This document shows, piece after piece, positions 43,142 to 53,501 of a DNA stretch of 64,000 nt. The notes under the pieces were generated by a model. That model searched no databases. It was not told where the DNA came from and saw only the letters and a list, made by a program, of their open reading frames with translations. Origin of the DNA: Raffaelea ambrosiae (Eukaryota > Ascomycota > Sordariomycetes > Ophiostomatales > Ophiostomataceae); contig PCDI01000009.1 of the NCBI GenBank assembly GCA_002778195.1, positions 472,791-536,790 of the forward strand, written 5' to 3'. The translations under genes were made by a program, and so were the position numbers. Position 1 is the stretch's first letter. Each line of letters starts with the position of its first letter.

Positions 43142-44680
43142 GATGGACGATCTTGTGTACGATAATGCTAGACTGTGTGAGAAAACCTACACCCTCACCC
43201 ACACTCTGGGCAGTGGCTGCTTTTCTCAGATCTCAATCAAAGAAAAAAAAAATCCAACTCTTGCTCCACAAACGTTGTTCATCACTCGGACAATTGCGAA
43301 GTGGCCGAACGTGGTTTCCAGTCCTCGAGCGTGGGAATATGCAAGGCCTCCCTGCCTCAACTTTTTCTGTTGCCTGGTCAGGCCAGACGGATGTTGCCGT
43401 TTGCTCGGCAGCTGCCTGCTTGTCTGTCTAGGTGATGGTCTAGAATTGGCACTGATCCGACAACGGAGGCAGATGCCATGCGCGGTCCAGAAGCCGTTTG
43501 CTCTTGCTTGTGCCATTTCCTTCAGCGGTCTCTCACTCCTTCTCCAGATCTGTTCTTCGTCATCCCCCCCCCCCGGTCTTCAAAATTGTAGTACCCTCTT
43601 GCCTGCATCTACCTTCTCGGCATCGCATGTCTATGCCTGCGTTTATCTTGTCTTCGCTTGGAAACGGAACTCCGTTTGCCAGTTGTCACTTGCGCTTGCT
43701 TCTTTCCTGTATCTGTTTTTCCATCGCTGCACTGCCCTTTGTGCTTCCCTCGACCCTGCCTGCACTGGCACAATGTCCATGCAAGATTTTCACCCAACGA
43801 CGTCATATTCTGTGTAACAAAGCCTCTGTTCATTTTAATCGTACTAGCAAAAGCCAGATCAAACGCGCCACGGTCGACCGCGCCTGCCATTCACCTGCTC
43901 TTCACTTCCGCCAACGGGGTTCTTGTTCTGCCGGTGGTCAGATTTTTTGCACAATTTCTCGGCTTCTCTCTGCCACTACCCACCCTCCTTCCTTCCCTCT
44001 TTGGTTTTCTGCCACCCCTCTTCACTCTCCCTCTCTTCTCCTTCCCTCTGCCCCCCTTCCCTCCTTCCACCTTCAGTCTTTCCTTCCTTGTATTTACCCT
44101 CGTTCACTTCCGAATGCGGCAAGTAGCTGGCTCCCGCATTCGATCGATCTTTCCTATCAGGATAATTTCCCTCCTTATGTGATATCGTCAAATTTCAATT
44201 TTTTTTTGTGTAGTTACTCCTCTTTCTCCCATCTTTCATTCCTTTCTTTCTATTCTTTCTAACACTCCTTCATTCTTTCTACTCTCATTCATTCCCGTTT
44301 GTGCTTTCTGTTTGCTTCACTTCCTCCTGAGCTCTACGCTCAATTCTTCCTTCTTTATTCGTCTTTCTTTCCTCGTCGTCTCTCAAACTGCCAGGTATTT
44401 TCTCTCTCTCTGTTTTGTCTTGCTGCCTCTTCATCCCCCCTCCCCCCCTTCTATCTGTCCTTTCACCCTCTATCTCTCTCTTCACTCCCAAGATCACCTC
44501 TGTCTTTTCCTTTGTCTTTCTTTGTCTTCCCTTGTCTGCCTTTCTTTCGTTCTTCCTTGGTTTATTGCTCTGATCTATTGCGGCATTTCGTCGTTATCTC
44601 TTTCAATTACTGCCGACTGATCTCGGCGTCATTGCCTGCCCAATTTCCACTGCATCCTGAACACCAGGTAACCGGTAACA
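43142..44680. other. Upstream region and pyrimidine-rich leader of the PUF gene
   Basis: No supportable gene. From about 43900 to 44640 the plus strand is almost continuous C/T with TTCC and CTTT words, probably promoter and long 5' leader of the PUF gene. Frames read through it because purine-containing stop codons are rare there. Confidence 0.6.
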
Positions 44681-47514
44681 ATGTCTGCAGGTGCTGCTCC
44701 TGGCTCTCCCCTCCAGCATCGCAAGTCTGGATCCCGAGGTGCTGGGCAGGATGAGAACTCGCTGAAGTATCCAGAGGAAAACACGATGCGCAACCATCAG
44801 GTACGGGAAAATGGGCTGTACAGCTCGCGTCATGCTTCAGGTTTTCAAGTTCACAGACATTTCTCAGTTGCTGACCTCTAATTTTTCCTCAAACATAGGA
44901 TTTCAACAGCCTCAGAAAGGGCATGGTGACGCTGACCACCTCGAAATTTGCCAACCAAATGGTCCCGAAGGTACAGTCTTGCATCCACATTTTCTTCCTT
45001 TGTCTCCTTATCTTGGTGACCGGTCTGACCAAATCCCTATCCCTTAGACAACCTACGACACAGCGACCTCGCCCAATGTCTATCCCATGGACACGCTGCT
45101 TGCCAAGCTCTCTGAGCAACAGGCTGCCATCCGAGAACAAAATGATTGCCTGAAGAAGGCTGAAGAGGATGCCGTCTACGCTAGGCCCGTCGATTACCAG
45201 TCGGCGGGCAACTCTCTGCCTATTAGCCCTGTCGGAGATGGAGTCAATGACTCGTCTGGAATGATGACACGCTCTGCCAATACCACCCCAAAGGATGGCA
45301 ACATGGCGTCTGAGGAGCTGCTGCGTTTGAAGCTCGAGCTTGCACAGGCCAAAACTCAGATTACTCGTCTTGACCAAGAGCTCGCTCATTCGCGGACCAC
45401 CAAACCTGATGACTTGAACCCAATGCCTCTGGCCCCATCGGATGCTGATTACCCTCAGATGGTCGGCATGGACCAGCCTTTCCTCCGTGGCACTGGCAGT
45501 TTCACTGGGATGGCTGCAGCCAAGCCACTCTACGCTCAAGACAACATCTGGTCTCCTCCGGAAGAGAGTCGCATGAATATTGAGACTTTCTCCATGGGGA
45601 CAATTGGTCGCTCTCGTGGGTTGTGGAGAAATGACGTGAAGCAGGCAGGGATCCAGAACACTTTCCCTCCTGTCCCTTCCTCTGTCTCTCTGACGGATGC
45701 TATTCCTGGGCCGCCCGCATCTGTTTGGCCTACCTGTCGCCCTGCTATGCAAGGCTTTGTGGACCCTGGAAATGCGTCATTTGGAGATCCAACGACAGCG
45801 ATGGACGACACCCACAGTGACCATCTGACAACGGACAGTGACATGATTTCGCGGCCGTCTTCTCGGCGTCGAGGAAATAGACTTGATAGCCGTGTTGGCA
45901 CTGGGCAAGCTTTTGGTGGCTATGGAGTGTACAATGCTGGACACAGCCAGTTTGACAACGCTCCTGGTTTTGCTTCTGGGCCGAACAGCCAAATGGTCAA
46001 TGCAAATGGGCTGGGAATGTTCCCCCAGTACCAACAGCCCATTGGCACTCCTCTGTCTCCGCACGCAACCGAGTTCACGTCAGGCTCCGTGGGATCTTGG
46101 AAGAATGATGTAGGCTTACGAATTGGCTGAAAATGTCCCCCTTTTAGATTTGAGCTAACAATTCCCTGTCACAGGCCTCATCTGTCGATAGCCAGACATT
46201 CATGCCGACAACCGAACCACTCAACTACCGCCGGCTGCTCGATCGCAATGTCAACTGCAACTGGAAGTACATTGTTGATAAGATTGTCTGCAGCAATGAC
46301 CAGCAGGCCTCCATCTTCCTCCAGCAGAAGCTCAAGGTCGGCACAGCTGATCAAAAGTTCGATATTGTGGAAGCAATCGTATCGCAGGCTTATCCCCTGA
46401 TGATCAACCGCTTTGGAAACTTTTTGGTCCAGCGATGCTTTGAACATGGCACGCCAGAGCAGATTGTCAAAATTGCAGAGGCCATCCGAGGCAATACACT
46501 CAACCTCTCCATGGATCCATTTGGCTGTCATGTGGTCCAAAAGGCCTTTGATTCTGTCCCCGAGGACTACAAAGCTATCATGGTGCATGAGCTTCTTCGA
46601 CGAATCCCAGAGACAGTCATCCACCGCTACGCCTGCCATGTCTGGCAAAAGCTATTTGAACTGCGCTGGAACGACTCGCCTCCTCAAATTATGAAATACG
46701 TCAACGAAGCTCTCCGTGGCATGTGGCACGAAGTTGCGCTCGGCGAGACAGGCAGTCTCGTGGTCCAGAACATTTTCGAAAATTGTCTGGAAGAGGACAA
46801 GGTAAGGGCTCCATTCTTTCTGTACATAAGAACACAAGGAAATGTGTCACTGACTGTATATAGCGTCCTTGCATCGAAGAAGTCCTTGGGAACATTGATG
46901 TTGTCGCCCATGGTCAGTTTGGCAATTGGTGCATTCAGCACATCTGCGAGCACGGTGCTCCTGGTGACCGCGGGCGAGCCATTGATCATGTCATCCGGTT
47001 TGCAGCCGAGTACAGCATGGATCAGTTTGCCTCCAAGGTGGTTGAGAAATGTCTGAAGATTGGTAGTGCCGACTTCCTAGGTCGCTACCTGGACCGTGTC
47101 TGTGAGGGCCGGGTGGACCGGCCACGCATCCCGCTTATTGACATTGCCAGCGACCAATACGGCAACTACCTGATCCAATACATCTTGACCCACGCCAACC
47201 CCCAGCACCGGGAGATCGTTGCCGCCCATATTCGCAAGCACATGGTGTCTCTCCGTGGATCCAAGTTTGGATCTCGTGTTGGAATGCTCTGCACGAACCC
47301 AGCCGTGGCGACCCGGCCTGGTCCAGGTGTCGGCCCTTCGGTTGGCCGTATGCCCCCTCGTTATGGTGGGTATAATTGTTTGGCATTTATGGAATATTGT
47401 GTCTTTCTCCCGGATTTACAAAACGGATGCGACCCTGGAAACTAATACACATGCCAATCTCTAGGATCTCGCCATAGAGCTGCTGGCACGCCGGCACTCT
47501 TCAACCATGAATAA
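44681..47514 (+). CDS. PUF (Pumilio) family RNA-binding protein
   Basis: PUF proteins bind 3' UTR elements and repress or destabilise mRNAs in the cytoplasm. Six exons: 44681-44800, 44899-44970, 45048-46109, 46175-46801, 46864-47365 and 47465-47514, about 810 aa, phases all closing. The N-terminal half is disordered, with a short coiled segment (LLAKLSEQQAAIREQNDCLK, about 76-95) and a second Leu/Gln-rich helix near ELLRLKLELAQAKTQI. Eight Pumilio repeats fill about residues 430-790. Their recognition cores are, in order, ASIFLQ, GNFLVQ, GCHVVQ, ACHVWQ, GSLVVQ, GNWCIQ, ASKVVE and GNYLIQ. These predict a UGUA-type target. The C-terminus is a short basic tail on the last exon. The subgroup (Puf3-, Puf4- or Mpt5-like) is not settled. 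Confidence 0.93.
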
Positions 47515-48267
47515 ACGGATTTACAGTTTCTTTGCTCTGCAGTATTTCTATCTCCTTGACTCATGTTGTCTCTACGTTGTGTTCTTTTTTGTTTCTTTTC
47601 GTTTTCTATTTCCCTCTCTTCGGCCATGCAAGACAATTTTTTTCGGTGCGTTCTGAGTCGGAAAATTCAGGCACGGCATATGAAATCTCCTTTTACAAAC
47701 ATCTTCCCTAGCAGCTATCTACAGATGACCGACATCCTACGCTCGGCAGGCTACTGCCCATTCCGAGTGCCTTGGACACAACATGGTTATGGTTTTTGCA
47801 ATATTCAGATGTGTACTGCCTGTTGTGTGAGAGTATGCGAGAGAGTGTGCGAGGCTGTTCCTACTTATTTTTCTTTTGTGCTCCATCCTTTCCTTTTTTT
47901 TGTTTCTCCCCTTACAGTGTCGGAAGCACCAAGAAAATCTGACAGCTTTTGAATCAGCTGTTGATCCCGACCTACAAAGGAGCCCTGCAATATAGTATGT
48001 CGGAGCGTTTTCCAAGTGGAGGTTTATGCGTGGTTAAAAAAAAAGTATCTGACACCGGAAAGGTTTGCAATTGTACCCTTTTTTGTCCTATTATACGAGG
48101 AAAATCGGAGGAAGGGCTTTTCCTATGTATACATAGTGATGGACTCTTTAGCTGCCAGAGAGATAGCCAGACAAGTAGCAAATTATGTTTTTACTTTACA
48201 TAACGCCGAACGCTACTTATTCTCCGGACTTTTTGCGCACCCTACATCTGCAGAAACGACGAAATTC
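47515..48267. other. Convergent 3' region between PUF and SelO genes
   Basis: 3' flanks of two convergent genes, rich in T runs. No supportable gene. Confidence 0.6.
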
Positions 48268-50637
48268 TCAGGAGCTGCAGCTGCATTGCATAGCTCTATC
48301 CTTTTGCGGTACATCCTGAGTCCAGCGGATTTCTTCGTCTGAGTCGCCCTTGTAAACCTGGCCGTCAAAGGTCTCGCCATGCCAGGAGTCAGCAAATGGG
48401 TGAAGGGCCATGTGCATGACACGGCGGAGGACGTCACGTTCGTTGTCCTTTTCAACACGGCGGATGACTTCGTCAAGGATCCAGCCACGAGGGACAAAGC
48501 TGGGGTTGACCGCCTTCATGGCTTGAATGCGAGCTGTCTCAATATCGGCGGTGGCAGCGGCACTGGCTACGGAATGTTGCTTCGCCTGCTTCGCCTGCTG
48601 TTCTTGCTGTTCTTTGACGATCCGGTCGCGCCACTGCTCGAGCCAGTCAGCCACGCGGCGGCGGCTATCCTTTTCGTTGGCGACAATACCAGTGACGCCC
48701 TCGCGGTAGAAGAAGATGCTGGCCTTGGCAAGACGGTCTTCATCAGTGGCCAGGTCGGCCAGACGGACTCCGCTCAGGCGGCGGAAGAACAAATGGAAGT
48801 CCAACTCGAGCTGCTCCATGACGTCAAGCAGGCCGGTGATCAGCGGGTCCACCTCGGCGGTGTCGGCGAGATCGGCCGTGCTGGGCGGGAGCAGGCCCAG
48901 ACGGGCGTGCATCAGGCGCTTGTACTCGGCCAGAAACAGGGCCTTGTATTCTTCACCGGCGCGCAGGATAATGGTTTCGGCGCGGCCAGCCAGGGTCTCA
49001 GCTGCCTTCTCAACCTCTTCCAATGGGGCAGTCTCTTCCTTATTTGAAGCGGAGGGCCCTTTGCCGTCTGCAGCCGCCGTCTCCTCTCCCGCATCCACCT
49101 TGGCCAAGCCCATGATACCCTCCGCGATAAAGTGCGGGTCGTCGACGCGGTCGCCCGCAGCTAGGAGCTCGGCAATGCTCTCGCCAAACCGCACCAAGTT
49201 CCACCAAACAATGGAGGCCTGGTTGCGGTAGCTATAGCGCAGGTGGTGGTCGTCGTGGTTGGGGGTGTAGGAGGGGTCGAAGTGGTCCAGAAACGCAAAG
49301 GGGCCAAAGTCCATGGACAGACCGGCCAGCGACGTGTTGTCCGTGTTGAGTACGCCGTTCATGAAGCCGTAGACCTGCCAGCGCGCCACCGTGGCAGCGT
49401 TGCGGCGGACAACCTCGCGGTAGAAGCGGGCGAACCGGTTTTCGGCACCCGGGTCGGGACCCTCGGTGGTGTCTTTGGAGATGCCCCGAGCAGGAGACAG
49501 AAGTGAGGCGATATCAGGAGGGCCGGGGGACGCACCGTCATCCTTGGTGTCCGCCTTGCTGTCTGTTTCATCCTTTGTCTCTCCTACCTTCCCCTCCTCC
49601 AGCCGGCCCGGCAGCGCCTCCCAGCCGCCCAAGACGAACTCTGAAGAGTACTCGGCCAGCTGGCGGATAAGAGCCCGGTCACCGCGCGCTCGCAGCAAGT
49701 CAAATGTGCCGAGACGCAGCCAAGACTCAGCAAAGCGCACGACAATGGCAGCCGGTTCCAAAGCCTCGCGGTGAACCAGCACATTTGGCAGGAGGGTCAG
49801 TGCCAGAGCGCGCGTCGACGGAATGCCCAGGGCGTGCAGGGCCTCGCTGACGACGAACTCGCGGATGCTGCTGCGCAGGACGGCCCGTCCGTCGGCGAAG
49901 CGACTGTAGGGCGTGATGCCGGCACCCTTGAGCTGGACCTCGTAGGAGGCGCCGGCTGTTCCGGGGGGGGACGGGACCTCAAACAGCGAGATGGCACGGC
50001 CGTCGCCTAGCTGGCCGGCCCACTGGCCAAACTGGAAGCCTCCATAGCACTGGGCCCAGGGGTAGTTGCGGCTGGGGGAAGAATCCTGGCCGTCCGTCTT
50101 TTCGTCCCACCCCCAAAGACGATTCCCAGCCGCAGTCTGACGAAAGTCTTCGGTCTCGGCCTCAGAAGATCGCAGGGCGAGATCACGCAGCGCGGCTGGT
50201 GACACGGCTAGGAGCTCCGGGTCTTCCTGCTCCTCGGGCCGGACCCACGTGAAGAGGGCGCCGCGGACGATGCGGGGACTAATGTTGTCACGCGGGGTTT
50301 TATGGGAGGCGGCCGGGGTCGGGAAGCGAGGGTCAGCGGGCAGAGATTGGGTGAACCGCCAGGTTTTGGGGAGGTCGGCAAGTGTGTAGGGGCCGTGGCC
50401 GGACGGTGCCGCCGATGGTTGCGACGAAGACATCGTGCAGCGGCTGGTGTAGAGACGTTGCTGGCCGGGCGGGGATGCAGACACGAGATGGGAGATGCGA
50501 GCAGCAGAAGATATGCAAGGGAAACAAGAAGTACGGCTGTGACCGGGGAGACCGGAGCCGGCGAGCCGGCGCGGAGACAAAGATGCAGAGACGGAGGCAG
50601 CAGCACGGGATCGGCACGTGGCCGGCCGGAGGAGCAT
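48268..50637 (-). CDS. FMP40: SelO/Fmp40 protein adenylyltransferase (mitochondrial pseudokinase)
   Basis: SelO-family pseudokinases transfer AMP to Ser/Thr/Tyr of target proteins; yeast Fmp40 is mitochondrial and linked to redox defence. Single exon, 789 aa. The first about 68 residues are Arg/Ser/Ala-rich without acidic residues, consistent with a mitochondrial presequence. A second in-frame ATG at 50433 (MSSSQPSAAPSG) would give a form without it. Family segments are YPWAQCYGGFQFGQWAGQLG, YEVQLKGAGITPYSRFADG, VLRSSIREFVVSEALHALG, NTDNTSLAGLSMDFGPFAFL and the late YRNQASIVWWNLVRFGESI. A hydrophilic insert (EEGKVGETKDETDSKADTKD and onward) precedes the NTDN segment. The C-terminus ends Cys-Ser-Cys-Ser-Ser, with Cys third from the end, where vertebrate SelO has selenocysteine. 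Confidence 0.93.
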   Translation of the reverse strand: MLLRPATCRSRAAASVSASLSPRRLAGSGLPGHSRTSCFPCISSAARISHLVSASPPGQQRLYTSRCTMSSSQPSAAPSGHGPYTLADLPKTWRFTQSLPADPRFPTPAASHKTPRDNISPRIVRGALFTWVRPEEQEDPELLAVSPAALRDLALRSSEAETEDFRQTAAGNRLWGWDEKTDGQDSSPSRNYPWAQCYGGFQFGQWAGQLGDGRAISLFEVPSPPGTAGASYEVQLKGAGITPYSRFADGRAVLRSSIREFVVSEALHALGIPSTRALALTLLPNVLVHREALEPAAIVVRFAESWLRLGTFDLLRARGDRALIRQLAEYSSEFVLGGWEALPGRLEEGKVGETKDETDSKADTKDDGASPGPPDIASLLSPARGISKDTTEGPDPGAENRFARFYREVVRRNAATVARWQVYGFMNGVLNTDNTSLAGLSMDFGPFAFLDHFDPSYTPNHDDHHLRYSYRNQASIVWWNLVRFGESIAELLAAGDRVDDPHFIAEGIMGLAKVDAGEETAAADGKGPSASNKEETAPLEEVEKAAETLAGRAETIILRAGEEYKALFLAEYKRLMHARLGLLPPSTADLADTAEVDPLITGLLDVMEQLELDFHLFFRRLSGVRLADLATDEDRLAKASIFFYREGVTGIVANEKDSRRRVADWLEQWRDRIVKEQQEQQAKQAKQHSVASAAATADIETARIQAMKAVNPSFVPRGWILDEVIRRVEKDNERDVLRRVMHMALHPFADSWHGETFDGQVYKGDSDEEIRWTQDVPQKDRAMQCSCSS

Positions 50638-52056
50638 GAAGGACGGCGGGCGGGGCTGGGCAGGGTAGACGCAGTCGGCTGAGGCTGGTAGATGTGGTGA
50701 CGATGGCTTGTGTTAAGCTGTGTGCTCTGCGTTTTGTTTTGGGGCATTGGCTAATACTTGGTGTTCCCAAAGTGTCGTGCTTGACGGCTGTAAATCTCTT
50801 TGTAAGTTGGAAGAACCGGGTGGAGACTCCTCTTTTGCCCTGTAACATATTACACCAAGGCGCTGATGAGCTACGCAACGCAGAACAGCGCCCAGACGTG
50901 GTGGAAGGTGGGGTAGAGTTCCTGCCATTCGCATTGCATCATAGCAGGTGTGGGGTTCCTTCCCGATTTGCGGCAGATGCAAGACGGAAACGGCGTTTGT
51001 GAGATTGGCATATTACAGGGAAAGGGACGATGGGGTTTTGGGCCTGCTTATGAGAGCGGCCGTCTCTGTGCAGATGGATGTGTCAGATACGAGTATGAGC
51101 CATATGGGCCTGTCGAGATACGTTTCACCACAGGCGCAAAGCTGCTGCAGACCCCGGGACAGAGCCGCGGCCGCGGCCGCGGCCGCTGGCTGGAGAGAGC
51201 TTGACTGCATTGGCAATGGACCCCTGTCGTCAGCATGAGGTGAGATTGCTGCGTCGTTTCGCCAGCACGAGAGGCATGTCGCGACGTGTTGCCATGTGCA
51301 GCCACAGAGCACCCAAAGAGCCCGAATACGGAACTGAGCAGGCGGAAAAGGCCCCGGCAAGAGATAGCTAGCTGGTCCCACCAAGACAAGCCGCCCCTCA
51401 GATGGCGTCAATGTGGGAGAGAACCAGAGCTTGGCTAGCTGGCTGGGAGGAGTTCGAATACGCACAAGCACGCAGAGGCTCAACCCCACTCCTGCTGCAG
51501 AAACGAGAGCGAGTGCGCTTTCCGACCCGTCTACCTGATAGTCGGTCGTCTGCATGAGGCAGGAAGCTGCTTGCCGCCCCAACTGCTCCTTCCTTGCTCA
51601 ATCCTTTAGCCGATCTTCCGACCCGTTACTGGGACGCTCTTTCCTTCTGTGTCTGTAACGTTCCGCAGCTCTCTGTCGCTCTCGACAGCCACCCCCTGCG
51701 TGCCAGCATTACGTGCCTTCCTTCTTAGAAATGCGGAATTACAATTGTTCCCACTTCTGCGAACTGTCGTGATTCTCCTCTTCCAGCTTTCCATTCTTGT
51801 CTACTTTCTCTTCTTGCTTCTTTTTATCAATTCCCTCTTTTTCCATTTCCCTTTCCCCCCCCCCGTGTGCCCACCACCCTCTATGCCCCGGCCTCTCTCC
51901 CTCTTCTTCACCTCGTCTGTGCTTGTTGCCGTACTCCTCGTTGCCTTGTCGTCTTCTCCTCTGATGTCCTCACTGCTGTCCAGATCTGCCGCACGTCTCG
52001 CTTCTCTGTCGTCGCATCTGCGCAGCGCCGCCCCGATTTCCAGCACTGCCGCCACA
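50638..52056. other. Region between SelO and the aldo-keto reductase
   Basis: Divergent promoter region of about 1.4 kb. Contains an inverted octamer TACGAGTA (51088-51095), a GCGGCC tandem run (about 51166-51186) and, from about 51640, a pyrimidine-rich leader to the reductase gene. In-frame upstream ATGs at 51883 and 51964 could extend the reductase (see findings). No separate gene supported. Confidence 0.6.
51166..51186. repeat. GCGGCC tandem run
   Basis: About 3.5 copies of a self-complementary 6-bp unit, a short CG-rich palindromic array in the SelO/reductase intergenic region. Confidence 0.75.
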
Positions 52057-53026
52057 ATGGCCAACATCCCAACCCTCAAGCTCAACGACGGCAACGAGAT
52101 CCCCGTCCTGGCCTACGGCCTCGGCACCGCCAACTACAAAGGTGCCGGCGCCAAGGCCTTTGACCAGAAGATTGTCGACAACACCGTCACAGCCATCAAG
52201 GTTGGCTACCACCACCTCGACGGCGCTGAGGGTGAGTAGAGCCGAGGCCTTCTGTCTATGAACATCGTGTGCCCCCCACTGCCCCACTAACCGAACAACC
52301 ACACATCCAGTCTACGGCAACGAGGAGGAGCTCGGCGCCGCCATCAAGGCCGGCGGCGTGCCGCGTGAGAAGTTGTATGTTGTCACCAAGTACAACCCCA
52401 AGCCCACCGACACCACTGTCGAGGCCGACTTTGCGTTGTCGCTCAAGAAGCTCGGCGTCGACTATGTCGACCTGTACCTGATCCACGCTCCTTTCTGGAA
52501 GGGCGTCGACGACTCCCAGCTGCAGAGTCGCTGGGCCGAGCTCGAGGCCATCCAGGCTTCCGGCCGCGCCAAGTCTATTGGCGTCTCCAACTATCTGCCC
52601 GAGCACCTCGAGCCCGTCCTCAAGACCGCCAAGGTCATCCCCGCCATCAACCAGATCGAGTTCCACCCGTACCTGCAGCACGGCGACCTGCTCGCTTTCC
52701 ACAAGAAGCACGGCATCGCCGTTTCCGCCTATGGGCCCCTGACTGCCCTTACCCGCGCCAAGGGCGGCCCCGTCGACCCTAAGTACACCGAGCTCGCCAA
52801 GAAGTACGGCGTCACCGAGGGCGACATTGCTCTGCGCTGGGTCATTGACCAGGGCATCGTCGCCATTACCACCAGCTCCAGCGAGGCCCGTCTAACTGGC
52901 TACCTGAAGAACGTGCCAAGCTTCAAGTTGACCACCGATGAGGTCGATGCCATCTCGACACTAGGCCAGCAGAAGCACCACCGCGCTTTCTGGAACCACG
53001 TCTACGCTGACGATGACAAGCGTTAG
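52057..53026 (+). CDS. Aldo-keto reductase
   Basis: NAD(P)H-dependent reductase with a TIM-barrel fold; the substrate cannot be told from sequence. Two exons, 52057-52231 and 52311-53026, give about 296 aa from MANIPTLKL. The intron splits the codon before VYGNE. The catalytic tetrad is visible: Asp in YHHLDGAE, Tyr in VYGNEEE, Lys in VVTKYNP and His in LYLIHAPF. Further family segments are SIGVSNYLPEHLEP, NQIEFHPYLQ, and the C-terminal Ser/Arg cofactor segment ITTSSSEARL. Length fits the fungal AKR3-like group. The frame is open upstream with two more ATGs (51964 and 51883), giving possible N-terminal extensions of 31 or 58 residues. Confidence 0.93.
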
Positions 53027-53501
53027 AGCTCAGAAGGGAGGGCAGGCAACAAAAGGAAAGGGAGTAAAAGAAAGAAAGGAATAGAAAGAATCCCTGTCAT
53101 TGGGAGCAGTAAAACCAACGATGCCATACGTCCCTGAAAAGATAATGCGGGTTTTCTTTTGTGTGTGAATGCGAATTGACTTTTAAGCAACTTGCGAATT
53201 TTGACGTTCGATACATTTTGAAATGCTGCGAAATATCCCCAGTCATCCAGTCTGTATGTCTTGAGATGGCACTAATATGCATGCACTTTGATGGATAGTA
53301 CGCTGGCTGGATCTCGCTCTTGTACCCACACCCACTCACTTATACCCAGAATGAGTTTAGGAGTTGGATTAGGACGAGGTTGAATCCGTCTCCAGGAGTG
53401 GAGAGGCCACCGAAGCGTCAATAAAGTACTTCCTTGCCCGTGTTAGAGAGCACGATTTTTATCTCCCTCTGTCTCGGGGAAGTCCGTATCCCTCTTTCCT
53501 C
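53027..53501. other. Convergent 3' region between the reductase and XRCC4/Lif1 genes
   Basis: 475 bp of 3' flank for two convergent genes. No gene or repeat worth noting. Confidence 0.65.
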
